Shown: positions 38,440-48,240, numbered from the stretch's first letter. The stretch is 64,000 nucleotides of DNA from Streptomyces durmitorensis (GCF_023498005.1 NZ_CP097289.1:3038001-3102000), one strand, 5' to 3'. Notes: generated by a model not told the origin, from the letters alone. Made by a program: numbers and translations.

Positions 38440-39621
38440 CTAGCGCAGCCCTGTGGACCGGTTGAGGGCGGCCTGGACGAGGCGGTCCACCAGCTCCGGG
38501 TAGCTGACGCCGCTCGCTTCCCACATCTGCGGGTACATCGAGATGGGCGTGAAGCCCGGCATCGTGTTGATCTCGTTGATGACGAACTGCCCGTCCTCGG
38601 TGAGGAAGAAGTCCGCGCGCACCAGGCCCTCGCAGGACGTGGCCTCGAAGGCGTCGACGGCGAGCCGCTGGATCTCGGCGGTCTGCTCGGGCGTCAGCGG
38701 GGCGGGCACGATCCCGGGCGTCGAGTCGATGTACTTCGCCTCGAAGTCGTAGTAGTCGTGCGACTGCACCGGAGGGATCTCGGCGGGCACGCTCGCGCGC
38801 GGCCCGTCCTCGAACTCCAGGACCCCGCACTCGATCTCGCGGCCGCGCAGCAGCGACTCGACCAGGATCTTGGGGTCGTGGCGGCGGGCCTCCTCGATCG
38901 CCTCGTCGAGGCCCTCGAAGGAGTCGACCTTCGTGATGCCCATCGAGGAGCCGCCGCGCGCGGGCTTGATGAACAGCGGCCAGCCGTGGTCTCCGGCGAA
39001 CTCCGCGATCTTCTTGCGGGCGCCCTCCTGGTCGCGGTCCCACTCGCGCGGGCGGATCACCAGGTACGGGCCGACGGGAAGACCGAAGGAGGTGAACACC
39101 CGCTTCATGTACTCCTTGTCCTGGCCGACGGCCGATGCGAGCACTCCGGCGCCCACGTAGGGCACTCCGGAGAGCTCCAGGAGTCCCTGGAGCGTGCCGT
39201 CCTCTCCGTAGGGACCGTGCAGCATCGGGAAGACGACGTCGACCTCGCCGAGCGCCTTGGGCACGGAGCCCGGCTCGCTGTAGACGACCTCGCGGTTGTT
39301 CGGGTCCAGGGGCATCACGACGCCGCCGTCGGCCGACTCGGCGAGCGCGTCGACGTTGGGCACCTGCCGGTCGGTGATCGCCATGCGGTCGGGATCGTCG
39401 GCGGTCAGGGCCCAGCGGCCGTCCGTCGTGATGCCGATGGGCAGGACGTCGTACTTGGTGCGGTCGATGGCACGCAGCACGGCGCCCGCCGTGACGACCG
39501 AGATGCCGTGCTCCGAACTGCGGCCGCCGAACACGACGGCCACACGCGGCTTGCGGAGCGGCAGCTCAGAGCTCTGCTCGGTGCTCGTCCTGGGGCTCTG
39601 GGGGAGGTTCTCGCTGCTCAT
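38440..39621 (-). CDS. ddlA: D-alanine--D-alanine ligase
   Basis: A 393-residue ATP-grasp enzyme making the D-Ala-D-Ala dipeptide for peptidoglycan. VAVVFGGRSSEHGIS is at about 26-40, followed by VFPMLHGPYGEDGTLQG, GVLASAVGQDK, and INEINTMPGFTPISMYP. Start ATG 39621. It is the last gene of plsC-gpsA-ddlA, 34 bases after gpsA. A vancomycin-resistance type cannot be excluded from eye reading, but the context is housekeeping. Confidence 0.93.
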   Translation of the reverse strand: MSSENLPQSPRTSTEQSSELPLRKPRVAVVFGGRSSEHGISVVTAGAVLRAIDRTKYDVLPIGITTDGRWALTADDPDRMAITDRQVPNVDALAESADGGVVMPLDPNNREVVYSEPGSVPKALGEVDVVFPMLHGPYGEDGTLQGLLELSGVPYVGAGVLASAVGQDKEYMKRVFTSFGLPVGPYLVIRPREWDRDQEGARKKIAEFAGDHGWPLFIKPARGGSSMGITKVDSFEGLDEAIEEARRHDPKILVESLLRGREIECGVLEFEDGPRASVPAEIPPVQSHDYYDFEAKYIDSTPGIVPAPLTPEQTAEIQRLAVDAFEATSCEGLVRADFFLTEDGQFVINEINTMPGFTPISMYPQMWEASGVSYPELVDRLVQAALNRSTGLR

Positions 39622-39655
39622 ATCGGCTTGAGGGTACCCGCTGGCCCCCGGAGAG

Positions 39656-40666
39656 TCAGCGGCGCTCGGCCTTGGCGCTGCGCGACATCAGCTCCTTGAG
39701 GGCGACCACCGGCGGTGTGCCCTCGTGCACGATGCCCACGACCGTCTCGGTGATGGGCATGTCGACGTCGTGCCTGCGGGCCAGATCGAGGACCGACTCA
39801 CAGGACTTGACGCCCTCGGCGGTCTGCTTGGTGACCGCGATGGTCTCCTCCAGCGTCATGCCCTTGCCGAGGTTCGTGCCGAAGGTGTGGTTGCGCGACA
39901 GCGGCGACGAGCAGGTGGCCACCAGGTCGCCCAGGCCCGCGAGTCCGGAGAACGTCAGCGGGTCCGCGCCCATCGCCAGGCCCAGGCGGGTGGTCTCGGC
40001 GAGGCCGCGCGTGATGAGCGAGCCCTTGGCGTTGTCGCCCAGGCCCATGCCGTCCGCGATGCCGACGGCGAGACCGATGACGTTCTTGACGGCGCCGCCG
40101 AGTTCGCAGCCGACGACGTCCGTGTTCGTGTACGGGCGGAAGTACGGCGTGTGGCAGGCGGTCTGGAGGCGCTGCGCGATCGATTCGTCGCGGCAGGCGA
40201 CCACGGCGGCGGCGGGCTGCCTGGCGGCGATCTCGCGGGCGAGGTTGGGGCCCGTGACGACGGCGATCCGGTCGGCCGCGACCTTCGTGACGTCCTCGAT
40301 GACCTCGCTCATCCGCATCGCGGAGCCCAGCTCGACGCCCTTCATGAGGGAGACGAGCACGGTGTCGGGGGCGAGCAGTGGCGCCCACTCGGCGAGGTTG
40401 CCGCGCAGCGTCTGCGAGGGCACGGCGAGCACGGTGAAGTCGGCGCCCGCCGCGGCCTCGGCCGGGTCGGTGGTCGCCCTGAGGCTCTGCGGGAGTTCGA
40501 CACCGGGGAGGTAGTCGGGGTTGCTGTGCGAGGAGTTGACCGCGTCGGCGAGTGCGGCGCGACGGCCCCACAGGGTGACGTCGCACCCCGCGTCGGCGAG
40601 CACCATGCCGAAGGCAGTACCCCAAGAGCCCGTTCCGAAGACGGCGGCCTTCACCGGGTTCGTCAC
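39656..40666 (-). CDS. gpsA: Glycerol-3-phosphate dehydrogenase (NAD(P)+)
   Basis: A 336-residue enzyme reducing dihydroxyacetone phosphate to sn-glycerol-3-phosphate for phospholipids. The dinucleotide fold is AVFGTGSWGTAFG at 8-20, with VSLMKGVE, VTGPNLAREIAARQP, GGAVKNVIGLAVG, and GLAGLGDLVATC. Start GTG 40666 overlaps the plsC stop (GTGA). Confidence 0.95.
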   Translation of the reverse strand: MTNPVKAAVFGTGSWGTAFGMVLADAGCDVTLWGRRAALADAVNSSHSNPDYLPGVELPQSLRATTDPAEAAAGADFTVLAVPSQTLRGNLAEWAPLLAPDTVLVSLMKGVELGSAMRMSEVIEDVTKVAADRIAVVTGPNLAREIAARQPAAAVVACRDESIAQRLQTACHTPYFRPYTNTDVVGCELGGAVKNVIGLAVGIADGMGLGDNAKGSLITRGLAETTRLGLAMGADPLTFSGLAGLGDLVATCSSPLSRNHTFGTNLGKGMTLEETIAVTKQTAEGVKSCESVLDLARRHDVDMPITETVVGIVHEGTPPVVALKELMSRSAKAERR

Positions 40667-41454
40667 TTGCTGTCCTCCGTGGTGTTCTCAGGGGTGTTCC
40701 GGGGGACGCCGCGACCGCTGCGGTCCGTCGCCTTGCGCCGTTGTGCGAGCCGCGCCTTGCGCGGGTCGTAAGGGGTCTCGGGGGCCTTCTCCTGCCGGAT
40801 CTCCTCCAGGAGTTCGGTGACCGCGGCCATGATGGTCTCGGTCACCTCCCGCAGGATCTCGGGGCTGGGTTCCTTGTCGTAGAAGCGCGAGAGGTCGACC
40901 GGCTCGCCCGCGAGCACCTGGAGCTTCTTGCGCGGGAAGAGGCTGAGCTTCTTGCTGTACGGGGGGAGCGCGAGGTTGGCACCCCACTGCGCGACGGGAA
41001 TCACCGGGCACTTGGTGCGCAGGGCGACCCGCGCGGCACCGGACTTGGCAGTCATCGGCCACACCTCGGGGTCCCTGGTGAGGGTGCCTTCGGGGTAGAA
41101 CGCCACGCACTCACCGCGCTCGATCGCGTCGACCGCGGCACGGAAGGCGTCGAGCGCGTTCGTGGTCTCGCGGTAGACCGGGATCTGGCCCGTGCCCTTC
41201 ATGACCTTGCCGACGAACCCGTCCTTGAAAAGGCCGTCCTTTGCCAGGAAACGGGGCACTCGTCCGGTGTTGTACTGAAAATGCGCGTACGAGAGCGGGT
41301 CGATATACGAGTTGTGATTCACCGCGGTGATGAATCCACCATCGGCCGGAATGTGTTCCATTCCTCGCCAGTCCCGCTTGAAGAAAACCACCAGGGGCGG
41401 TTTGGCGATGACCGCCGCCAGGCGGTACCAGAAGCCGATTCTGCGGCGGGACAC
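40663..41454 (-). CDS. plsC: 1-acyl-sn-glycerol-3-phosphate acyltransferase
   Basis: A protein of about 263 residues that makes phosphatidic acid. The acyltransferase motif HNSYID (H-x4-D) follows FITAVN, with later VAFYPEGTLTRD and KCPVIPVAQWG. A hydrophilic Lys/Arg-rich tail ends it. GTG 41454 (MSRRRIGFWYRL) with GGAGGAAGG upstream. It is the first gene of plsC-gpsA-ddlA, so glycerol phosphate formation and acylation are coupled. It is divergent from cofC. Confidence 0.88.
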   Translation of the reverse strand: MSRRRIGFWYRLAAVIAKPPLVVFFKRDWRGMEHIPADGGFITAVNHNSYIDPLSYAHFQYNTGRVPRFLAKDGLFKDGFVGKVMKGTGQIPVYRETTNALDAFRAAVDAIERGECVAFYPEGTLTRDPEVWPMTAKSGAARVALRTKCPVIPVAQWGANLALPPYSKKLSLFPRKKLQVLAGEPVDLSRFYDKEPSPEILREVTETIMAAVTELLEEIRQEKAPETPYDPRKARLAQRRKATDRSGRGVPRNTPENTTEDSK

Positions 41455-41665
41455 TCGGACACCTTCCTCCATGAACCTGGTCGGCCGCACAAGTGTCGCC
41501 CCAGGCTGCCTGTCTGTCGAGAACACCGTACGCCCACCCGTCTCCCGCCACCGCCCTTGTAAAGAGGCACTACGCGCCACCCCTTCCGATCCCGCAACCC
41601 GGCCCCGGCAGCGCCCCGGCCAGCAGGTCACAATGGGCGCGACGCGAAGGACGGAGCCGCCCCCC

Positions 41666-42301
41666 GTGCAGTGGACCCTGGTCATACCCCTGAAACCGCT
41701 GGAGCGCGCCAAGAGCAGGCTCACCGCCACCACCGGCGACACCCTGCGTCCGGGCCTCGCACTCGCCTTCGCGCAGGACACCGTGGCCGCCGCGCTGGCC
41801 TGTCCCGCGGTACGCGATGTGGTGGTCGTCACGGACGACGGCCTCGCCGGGCGCGAGCTGGCGGCGCTGGGGGCCCGGATCGTGCGGGACGAGCCCGCGG
41901 GCGGCCTCAACGCCGCCCTGGCGCACGGAACGGCGGCGGTGCGCACCGGGCGGCCGCAATCGGCTGTCGCGGCGCTGAATGCCGATCTCCCGGCATTGCG
42001 CCCCATGGAATTGGCCCGGGTACTCGACAGGGCGGCTCCATTTCCCCGTTCTTTCCTCGCGGATGCCGCGGGAATCGGTACGACACTGCTGTCCGCGGCC
42101 CCCGGCTCGGAATTGCGCCCCGCATTCGGCACGGCGTCCCGATCCCGGCACGCGGCTTCGGGTGCGGTGGAACTTCCCCTCGAAGGCGTCGACTCCGTAC
42201 GCCAGGACGTGGACACCGGCGACGATCTGCGGGCGGCCCTCGCGCTGGGCGTCGGGCCGCGCACGGCGACGGCTGCCGCGAGGCTCCTGATCGCCGACTG
42301 A
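41666..42301 (+). CDS. cofC: 2-phospho-L-lactate guanylyltransferase
   Basis: A 211-residue enzyme of coenzyme F420 synthesis. MQWTLVIPLKPLERAKSRLT is the family start. VVVVTDD, GLNAAL and AALNADLPALRP form the nucleotide-binding fold. VELPLEGVDSVRQDVDTGDDL is typical of CofC. GTG 41666 is chosen with GGAG nine bases upstream; ATG 41633 is an alternative. F420 would support LLM-class enzymes such as the one at 16931. Confidence 0.88.
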   Translation: MQWTLVIPLKPLERAKSRLTATTGDTLRPGLALAFAQDTVAAALACPAVRDVVVVTDDGLAGRELAALGARIVRDEPAGGLNAALAHGTAAVRTGRPQSAVAALNADLPALRPMELARVLDRAAPFPRSFLADAAGIGTTLLSAAPGSELRPAFGTASRSRHAASGAVELPLEGVDSVRQDVDTGDDLRAALALGVGPRTATAAARLLIAD

Positions 42302-42314
42302 GTACGCTTCCCCC

Positions 42315-42518
42315 ATGCAGGCGACCGCGTACACGTACGACTCCGAGACCCGCAGCGGCAGCGTGCTGCTCGACGACGGCACCCCGGTGCCCTTCGCCCC
42401 CCCTGCGTTCGACGCCGGTGGCCTGCGGCTCCTGAGGCCCGGCCAGCGGGTGCGGATCGAGGTCGAGGGAGAGGGCGAGCAGCGCCGCATCACGCTGGTG
42501 ACGCTGCAGACGTTCTGA
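42315..42518 (+). CDS. Small OB-fold / cold-shock-like protein
   Basis: A 67-residue protein, [20 protein letters not shown], with a beta-strand pattern ([29 protein letters not shown]) like a cold-shock or S1-type OB fold. The canonical RNP1/RNP2 aromatic motifs are not clear. Start ATG 42315, 13 bases after cofC, so probably the same operon. Function unknown. Confidence 0.75.
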   Translation: MQATAYTYDSETRSGSVLLDDGTPVPFAPPAFDAGGLRLLRPGQRVRIEVEGEGEQRRITLVTLQTF

Positions 42519-42562
42519 GGGCCGTCCGAGGACGTCCCGGCAGGCGCCACCGCACACGCCGC

Positions 42563-42592
42563 GGGCCGGGCTCCCAGTGGGGAGCCCGGCCC
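42563..42592. terminator. Bidirectional terminator between the OB-fold gene and hupS
   Basis: A 13-bp perfect stem, GGGCCGGGCTCCC (42563-42575) with 42580-42592, and a 4-base loop. Confidence 0.85.
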
Positions 42593-42615
42593 GGCGCGTG
42601 AGTGCCCTCGTGCCC

Positions 42616-43290
42616 CTACTTCTTGCGGGCGGTCGCCTTCTTGGCGGTGGTCTTGCGCGCCGTCGACTTCTTGGCGGGCGCCTTCTTGGCGGTGGCCTTC
42701 TTGGCCGGCGCGGTCTTCTTGGCGGTGGCCTTCTTGGCGGGAGCGGCCTTCTTGGCCGTCGCCTTCTTGGCCGTGGCCGCCTTCTTCGCCGTCGCCGTCG
42801 CCTTCTTGGCGGTGGTCTTCTTGGCGGTCGCCTTCTTCGCCGTCGCCGTCGTCTTCTTGGCGGTGGTCTTCTTGGCGGTGGCGGCCTTCTTCGCGGTCGC
42901 CTTCTTGGCGGTGGCCTTCTTGGCCGCTGCCTTCTTCACGGTCGCCGAAGCGCTGCCGCCCGAAAGGCTGCCCTTGGGCGCCTTCTTGACCGCGACGTCG
43001 TTCTTCGGGAGCTTCTTCGAGCCGCTCACCAGGTCCTTGAAGCCCTGTCCTGCGCGGAAACGCGGAACCGAGGTCTTCTTGACCCGAACGCGCTCCCCGG
43101 TCTGCGGGTTGCGGGCGTAACGGGCCGGACGGTCAACCTTCTCGAACGAGCCGAAACCGGTGACCGAAACACGGTCTCCGCTGACGACGGCACGGACGAC
43201 TGCGTCCAGAACCGCGTCCACGGCGTCGGCGGCCTGCTGACGGCCACCCACCTTGTCGGCAATCGCTTCTACGAGCTGCGCCTTGTTCAC
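42616..43290 (-). CDS. hupS: Histone-like nucleoid protein HupS with lysine-alanine tail
   Basis: A 224-residue protein. The HU domain (1-95) begins [16 protein letters not shown] and contains the DNA arm [20 protein letters not shown]. The C-terminal half (about 115-224) is a Lys/Ala/Thr tail with many KKATAKK/KKTTAKK units, like linker histone H1. HupS in Streptomyces compacts spore chromosomes. GTG 43290. Just upstream, an AT-rich stretch with TATATA (about 43350-43360) probably holds its promoter. Confidence 0.94.
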   Translation of the reverse strand: MNKAQLVEAIADKVGGRQQAADAVDAVLDAVVRAVVSGDRVSVTGFGSFEKVDRPARYARNPQTGERVRVKKTSVPRFRAGQGFKDLVSGSKKLPKNDVAVKKAPKGSLSGGSASATVKKAAAKKATAKKATAKKAATAKKTTAKKTTATAKKATAKKTTAKKATATAKKAATAKKATAKKAAPAKKATAKKTAPAKKATAKKAPAKKSTARKTTAKKATARKK

Positions 43291-43463
43291 GTCTTCCCCT
43301 TCGGAGACCTCGCCCGAGCGTATTCGCCAGGCTTTTTCGCACGTTAGGCAGATATATACCGCAAATCAAACACGAAACGGGCTAATCACCCTTGTGCCGC
43401 AACGAACTCGACTGTCCATGAGTTCCTCGAGGGCTCCTCGAAGGGCCGTTTGAGCCTTGTGGC

Positions 43464-43700
43464 TCAGGCATCTTCGGGGAATCGGCCCTCGTCGGCCTCG
43501 TCGATGGACTCCATCAATCGCTCCAGACGCCTTGCCGCATCGGCGAGATCGTGTTTGGCCGCGGCCGTAATGACCAGCAGCTTCCGGGTCAGCGCCATCC
43601 GTACGCCCTCCGGGACTTGCAGTGCACGCACCCTTGAGTGCGCTTCCTTCAGTTGGTCCGCAACAAGCCCGTAGAGCTCGAGTTGGCTGTCACGTTCCAT
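43464..43700 (-). CDS. Conserved hypothetical protein, small helical
   Basis: A 78-residue, highly charged, helical protein (MERDSQLELYGLVADQLKEA through RRLERLMESIDEADEG). No motif recognised and no signal peptide. Start ATG 43700. The reading shows good third-position G/C bias. It lies between hupS and leuD on the same strand with gaps of about 170-240 bases. Confidence 0.7.
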   Translation of the reverse strand: MERDSQLELYGLVADQLKEAHSRVRALQVPEGVRMALTRKLLVITAAAKHDLADAARRLERLMESIDEADEGRFPEDA

Positions 43701-43888
43701 GCACCGATTGTGCCATCTGGGGCGAGTTGTCGCCTCCGCAGGGGGTAACTACCCACATCCGGCGCCCTCCTGAGGGTACCCGGTCGATGCGAGTACAAGG
43801 GGATTTCAAGCCTCTTCTGCCGTCCGAATCAAGGGAGTTGACACCACCCGTTCAGGTCATGGCCCACCGCGAAGGGGGCAGACACAGA

Positions 43889-43920
43889 TGTACCCCCAAC
43901 CGTCCACGATTGGGGGTACA
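43889..43920 (-). terminator. Terminator after leuCD
   Basis: TGTACCCCCAA (43889-43899) pairs perfectly with 43910-43920 across a 10-base loop, 20 bases past the leuD stop. Confidence 0.85.
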
Positions 43921-43939
43921 CCAGGGTGTTGCGGGGGTG

Positions 43940-44533
43940 TCAGACCTGCACCGTCCGCGGCTTGTACGAGGGGCGCTTCGACTCGTACGCGGCGATGTCC
44001 GGCTCGTTCTGGAGCGTGATGCTGATGTCGTCCAGACCGTTCAGGAGACGCCAGCGGGCGTTCTCGTCGAGCTCGAAGTCGGCGGTGATGCCCTCGGCGC
44101 GAACTTGGCGATCCTGCAGGTCAACGGTGATTTCGGCCTGCGGGTCGGCCTCCGTGAGCGCCCAGAGCGCGTCCACGACCTTCTGGTCGAGCACGACGGT
44201 GAGCAGGCCGTTCTTCAGCGAGTTGCCGCGGAAGATGTCGGCGAAGCGCGAGGAGATGACGGTCTTGAAGCCGTAGTTCTGCAGCGCCCACACGGCGTGC
44301 TCGCGCGAGGAGCCCGTTCCGAAGTCGGGACCCGCGACCAGGACCGTCGCACCCTGGCGTTCGGGTTTGTTCAGGACGAACTCGCCGTCCTTGCGCCAGG
44401 CCTCGAAGAGCCCGTCCTCAAATCCGTCCCTGGTGACCTTCTTCAGCCAGTGGGCGGGGATGATCTGGTCGGTGTCCACGTTGCTGCGGCGCAGCGGAAC
44501 GGCCCGGCCGGTGTGCGTGGTGAATGCTTCCAT
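43940..44533 (-). CDS. leuD: 3-isopropylmalate dehydratase small subunit
   Basis: A 197-residue swivel-domain subunit, [20 protein letters not shown], with [21 protein letters not shown], the family signature. With LeuC it isomerises 2- to 3-isopropylmalate in leucine synthesis. Start ATG 44533, five bases after leuC. Confidence 0.97.
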   Translation of the reverse strand: MEAFTTHTGRAVPLRRSNVDTDQIIPAHWLKKVTRDGFEDGLFEAWRKDGEFVLNKPERQGATVLVAGPDFGTGSSREHAVWALQNYGFKTVISSRFADIFRGNSLKNGLLTVVLDQKVVDALWALTEADPQAEITVDLQDRQVRAEGITADFELDENARWRLLNGLDDISITLQNEPDIAAYESKRPSYKPRTVQV

Positions 44534-44538
44534 GGCTC

Positions 44539-45972
44539 TCAGACTCCGGCGGTGACGGGGGCGTCAGGGGCATCGGTCAGGTCGGCGGGTGAGGCCAGGT
44601 GGCCCGTCACCGCGGTGGCGGCGGCCACCTGGGGCGACACCAGATGGGTGCGGCCGCCCTTGCCCTGCCTGCCCTCGAAGTTGCGGTTGGACGTCGACGC
44701 GGAGCGCTCGCCGGGGGCCAGTTGGTCGGGGTTCATGCCCAGACACATCGAGCAGCCCGCGTGCCGCCATTCGGCGCCTGCGGCGGTGAAGACCTTGTCC
44801 AGGCCCTCCGCGACGGCCTCAAGGGCGACCCGGACCGAGCCGGGAACGACCAGCATCCGTACGCCGTCGGCGACTTTGCGGCCCTCGACGATGGAGGCGG
44901 CCGCCCGCAGGTCCTCGATGCGGCCGTTGGTGCACGAACCTACGAAGACGGTGTCGACCTTGATGTCGCGCAGCGCCTGCCCGGCACTCAACCCCATGTA
45001 TTCCAGGGCCTTTTCGGCGGCGTACCGCTCCGACGCGTCTTCGTACGAAGCAGGATCGGGGACGTTCGCCGAGAGCGGCGCGCCCTGGCCCGGGTTGGTG
45101 CCCCAGGTGACGAACGGCGCGAGCTTGGTGGCGTCGATGTAGACCTCGGCGTCGAAGACCGCGTCCTCGTCCGTCTTCAGGGTCTTCCAGTACGCGACCG
45201 CCGCGTCCCACTCCTCGCCCTTCGGGGCGTGGTCGCGGCCCTCGATGTAGGCGAAGGTGGTCGCGTCGGGGGCGATCATGCCGGCGCGGGCGCCGGCCTC
45301 GATCGACATGTTGCAGATGGTCATGCGGGCTTCCATCGAGAGTTTCTCGATGGCGGAGCCGCGGTACTCCAGGACGTAGCCCTGGCCGCCGCCGGTGCCG
45401 ATCTTGGCGATGATGGCGAGGATCAGGTCCTTGGCCGTGACGTCGTCGGGCAGTTCGCCGTCGACGGTGATGGCCATGGTCTTCGGCGGGGCCATCGGCA
45501 GCGTCTGCGTGGCCAGGACGTGCTCGACCTGGGAGGTGCCGATGCCGAACGCCAGCGCGCCGAAGGCGCCGTGCGTGGAGGTGTGGGAGTCGCCGCAGAC
45601 CACGGTGGTGCCGGGCTGGGTCAGGCCCAGCTGCGGGCCCACCACGTGGACGACGCCCTGCTCGACGTCGCCGAGCGAGTGCAGGCGCACCCCGAACTCG
45701 GCGCAGTTCTTGCGCAGCGTCTCCAACTGCGCCCGCGAGACCGGGTCCGCGATCGGCTTGTCGATGTCGAGGGTCGGGGTGTTGTGATCCTCGGTGGCGA
45801 TGGTGAGGTCGAGACGCCGCACCGGGCGGCCGGCCTGCCTGAGGCCGTCGAAGGCCTGCGGGCTCGTCACCTCGTGCAGCAGGTGCAGATCGATGAAGAG
45901 GAGGTCGGGCTCGCCTTCGGCGTGCCGGACGACGTGGTCGTCCCAGACCTTCTCCGCGAGTGTCCTACCCAT
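44539..45972 (-). CDS. leuC: 3-isopropylmalate dehydratase large subunit
   Basis: A 477-residue aconitase-family subunit with a 4Fe-4S cluster. Motifs are [15 protein letters not shown] and the cluster cysteines in VGSCTNGR and [10 protein letters not shown] (C-x2-C). ATG 45972 with GGAGGG six bases upstream. It is the first gene of leuCD, divergent from ndgR, whose product regulates leuCD in other Streptomyces. Confidence 0.97.
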   Translation of the reverse strand: MGRTLAEKVWDDHVVRHAEGEPDLLFIDLHLLHEVTSPQAFDGLRQAGRPVRRLDLTIATEDHNTPTLDIDKPIADPVSRAQLETLRKNCAEFGVRLHSLGDVEQGVVHVVGPQLGLTQPGTTVVCGDSHTSTHGAFGALAFGIGTSQVEHVLATQTLPMAPPKTMAITVDGELPDDVTAKDLILAIIAKIGTGGGQGYVLEYRGSAIEKLSMEARMTICNMSIEAGARAGMIAPDATTFAYIEGRDHAPKGEEWDAAVAYWKTLKTDEDAVFDAEVYIDATKLAPFVTWGTNPGQGAPLSANVPDPASYEDASERYAAEKALEYMGLSAGQALRDIKVDTVFVGSCTNGRIEDLRAAASIVEGRKVADGVRMLVVPGSVRVALEAVAEGLDKVFTAAGAEWRHAGCSMCLGMNPDQLAPGERSASTSNRNFEGRQGKGGRTHLVSPQVAAATAVTGHLASPADLTDAPDAPVTAGV

Positions 45973-46119
45973 CGCTTTCCCTCCGACCGGCTGTGTTGTG
46001 CCGGCCCAACTAGAGAATTGTTCGTCCACGCCCGTACCCCTCGTGCCGCGCGTGGACCGCTTTCCGTTGGTCCGCGGATCGCACGTACAGGGTGACGTGT
46101 TCCATGGAAAATTGAACTT

Positions 46120-46140
46120 GCGTTTCACAGAGTGAGACGC
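46120..46140. promoter_or_regulatory. Candidate NdgR operator between leuC and ndgR
   Basis: GCGTTTCAC-aga-GTGAGACGC is a 9-bp inverted repeat with one mismatch, centred in the divergent promoter region and ending 12 bases before ndgR. IclR-family proteins bind such palindromes. The likely sites are NdgR control of leuC and its own gene. Confidence 0.65.
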
Positions 46141-46152
46141 GAGTATCGACGC

Positions 46153-46869
46153 ATGGACAACTCTAGCGGCGTCGGCGTTCTCGACAAGGCGGCTCTCGTC
46201 TTGAGCGCCCTGGAGTCCGGTCCGGCCACCCTCGCGGGGCTGGTCGCGGCCACCGGACTCGCACGACCCACGGCACATCGCCTCGCCGTGGCACTGGAAC
46301 ACCACCGGATGGTGGCGCGCGACATGCAGGGCCGTTTCATTCTCGGCCCGCGCCTGTCGGAACTCGCGGCGGCGGCCGGCGAGGACCGCCTGCTCGCCAC
46401 GGCGGGCCCGGTCCTCACGCACCTGCGTGACGTGACGGGCGAGAGCGCGCAGCTCTATCGCCGCCAGGGCGACATGCGTATCTGCGTCGCCGCGGCCGAG
46501 CGCCTCTCGGGCCTGCGGGACACGGTCCCGGTCGGCTCGACGCTCACGATGAAAGCCGGCTCGTCCGCGCAGATCCTGATGGCCTGGGAAGAGCCGGAGC
46601 GCCTGCACCGCGGCCTCCAGGGCGCCCGCTTCACGGCGACGGCCCTTTCGGGCGTACGCCGCCGGGGCTGGGCCCAGTCGATCGGCGAGCGGGAGCCGGG
46701 CGTCGCGTCCGTCTCCGCCCCCGTGCGCGGCCCCTCGAACCGCGTGGTCGCCGCCGTCTCGGTCTCCGGGCCGATCGAGCGCCTCACGCGCCACCCGGGC
46801 CGGATGCACGCCCAGGCCATCATCGACGCCGCCGGGCGCCTGTCCGAGGCACTTCGCCGCACGGGCTGA
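46153..46869 (+). CDS. ndgR: IclR-family amino-acid regulator NdgR
   Basis: A 238-residue regulator, length typical for Streptomyces NdgR. The winged helix-turn-helix is at about 1-60 ([34 protein letters not shown]), with the IclR effector domain after. NdgR controls leucine, methionine and other amino-acid genes and antibiotic production. ATG 46153 is chosen; an in-frame start at 46132 is also possible. Divergent from leuCD, with a terminator downstream. Confidence 0.92.
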   Translation: MDNSSGVGVLDKAALVLSALESGPATLAGLVAATGLARPTAHRLAVALEHHRMVARDMQGRFILGPRLSELAAAAGEDRLLATAGPVLTHLRDVTGESAQLYRRQGDMRICVAAAERLSGLRDTVPVGSTLTMKAGSSAQILMAWEEPERLHRGLQGARFTATALSGVRRRGWAQSIGEREPGVASVSAPVRGPSNRVVAAVSVSGPIERLTRHPGRMHAQAIIDAAGRLSEALRRTG

Positions 46870-46902
46870 CCCCGCACCGCACCACCCACGGACAGCACAC
46901 AG

Positions 46903-46948
46903 AACGCCCGAGGGGCCGCCTCAACGCCGCGGCGACCCCTCGGGCGTT
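46903..46948. terminator. Terminator after ndgR
   Basis: AACGCCCGAGGGG (46903-46915) pairs perfectly with CCCCTCGGGCGTT (46936-46948) and is followed by T-rich bases. The 20-base spacer can extend the stem. Confidence 0.88.
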
Positions 46949-46962
46949 TTTCCTGTCCGCCC

Positions 46963-47448
46963 TCAGGCCGCCTTGAGCCGGTCGGCGGCCCTGTCCCCCC
47001 GGTGGCCGACCGGCACCACACCGATGGCCTTGCCGAGGCCGAACTCCGGCATGTTCACGTACACCGCCTCATGGGCCCCGGCCGGCACGGCATACGTCTC
47101 GTGCCAGAAGCCGACCTTCCCCTTGCCTTCCCGCATCCGCCGGTTGAAGGCGGCCCAGGCGGGCCGGTGCTCCTTGCCCTGATCGGACGCGTAGGCGAGC
47201 AGCTTCTCCGGCGACTCCCAGTACTGCACCACGTACAGCACGCGCGGAGCGCCGAGCAGCAGCTGATAGCCCAGCATGCCGATCCCCCGGTCCACGGACA
47301 GCTCCTTGAGCATCCGCGGCATCGCACGGAAGACGGGCCACCAGCTGCGCACGGCGCGGAAGTTGTTGATGCGCATCCCGATGGTGAAGACGGTGACGCC
47401 GCCCCGCGCATCGGCGGTCATGCGCCCTTCGATCGGCTTGGTGCTCAC
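46963..47448 (-). CDS. DUF4188 family protein
   Basis: A 161-residue protein with a ferredoxin-like antibiotic-monooxygenase shape: GVTVFTIGMRINNFRAVRSW, GYQLLLGAPRVLYVVQYWES, and KVGFWHETYAVPAGAHEAVY. No catalytic residue is assigned. Start GTG 47448. It is divergent from the MerR regulator, with operators between them, so it is probably that regulator's target. Confidence 0.8.
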   Translation of the reverse strand: MSTKPIEGRMTADARGGVTVFTIGMRINNFRAVRSWWPVFRAMPRMLKELSVDRGIGMLGYQLLLGAPRVLYVVQYWESPEKLLAYASDQGKEHRPAWAAFNRRMREGKGKVGFWHETYAVPAGAHEAVYVNMPEFGLGKAIGVVPVGHRGDRAADRLKAA

Positions 47449-47484
47449 GATGGTTCCCCCTTCAGAGAGCGTTCAGGACAGCGT

Positions 47485-47514
47485 TGGATAGTTCCGCTAT
47501 CCATGATTGGATAG
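47485..47514. promoter_or_regulatory. TGGATAG inverted and direct repeat operator
   Basis: TGGATAG (47485-47491), ttccg, CTATCCA (47497-47503) form a perfect palindrome. A third TGGATAG is at 47508-47514. They lie between the DUF4188 gene and the divergent MerR gene, fitting operator sites for the MerR protein. Confidence 0.7.
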
Positions 47515-47563
47515 TGCCACTCACCAAGTGGATGCGCAAGAGGGAAACAGGAGAAACGAGCCG

Positions 47564-48238
47564 ATGAGACTGGCGGAGCTCAGCACGCGCAGCGGGGTCT
47601 CGACGGCCACGATCAAGTACTACCTGCGCGAAGGGCTGCTCCCGCCGGGCCGCCGCGTGAGCGCGACGCAGGCCGAGTACGACGAGAAGCACCTGCAGCG
47701 GCTGCGCCTGGTCCGGGCGCTCATCCAGGTGGGCCGGGTGCCGATCGCCTCCGCCCGGGAGGTGCTCACCGCCCTGGAGGACGACTCCCTGGACCACAAC
47801 TCCCGCCTGGGCGTGGCGGTCTGGGCGCTCCCCCACGGCCCCGAACCCGCCGCCGACGATCCGGCGACGCAGACGGCCCGCCACACGGTGGACGCCCTGC
47901 TCGAACGGCTCGGCTGGCAGTACGGCCAGGGCTACGGGCCCGATTCACCGGCGTACGGAATGCTCGTGACCGCGGTCGCGACACTGGCCCGGCTCGGATA
48001 TCCGTGCGCCGTCGAGGACTTGGCGCCCTACGCGCGCTCGGCCGGTCAACTGGCCGTCAGCGACCTGGACTTGGTGGAGCGTTATGAATCGCCCGACGAG
48101 CAGCTGGAGGCGGCGATCGCCCTCACCGTGCTGTACGAGCCGGTCCTCCTGAGCCTGCGCAGGCTCGCCCAGGCCGAGGAGTCCAACCGCCGCTACGGAC
48201 CGAAGAGTTCGGGCGGACCGAAAACGCCGGAGGAATGA
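47564..48238 (+). CDS. MerR-family transcriptional regulator
   Basis: A 224-residue protein. The MerR N-terminus MRLAELSTRSGVSTATIKYY, LREGLLPPGRRVSATQAEYD and LQRLRLVRALIQVGRVPIASA are the DNA-binding domain. The C-terminal 130 residues are helical (LLERLGWQYGQGYGPDSPAY), without Cys motifs for metal or redox sensing, suggesting an organic ligand. ATG 47564 with AGGAGA nine bases upstream. It is divergent from DUF4188. Confidence 0.88.
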   Translation: MRLAELSTRSGVSTATIKYYLREGLLPPGRRVSATQAEYDEKHLQRLRLVRALIQVGRVPIASAREVLTALEDDSLDHNSRLGVAVWALPHGPEPAADDPATQTARHTVDALLERLGWQYGQGYGPDSPAYGMLVTAVATLARLGYPCAVEDLAPYARSAGQLAVSDLDLVERYESPDEQLEAAIALTVLYEPVLLSLRRLAQAEESNRRYGPKSSGGPKTPEE

Positions 48239-48240
48239 CG

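Noticed and set aside
38440..39621. ddlA as a vancomycin-resistance ligase
   Set aside because: It lies in a lipid and cell-wall housekeeping operon with no vanH or vanX beside it; specificity residues cannot be judged reliably by eye.
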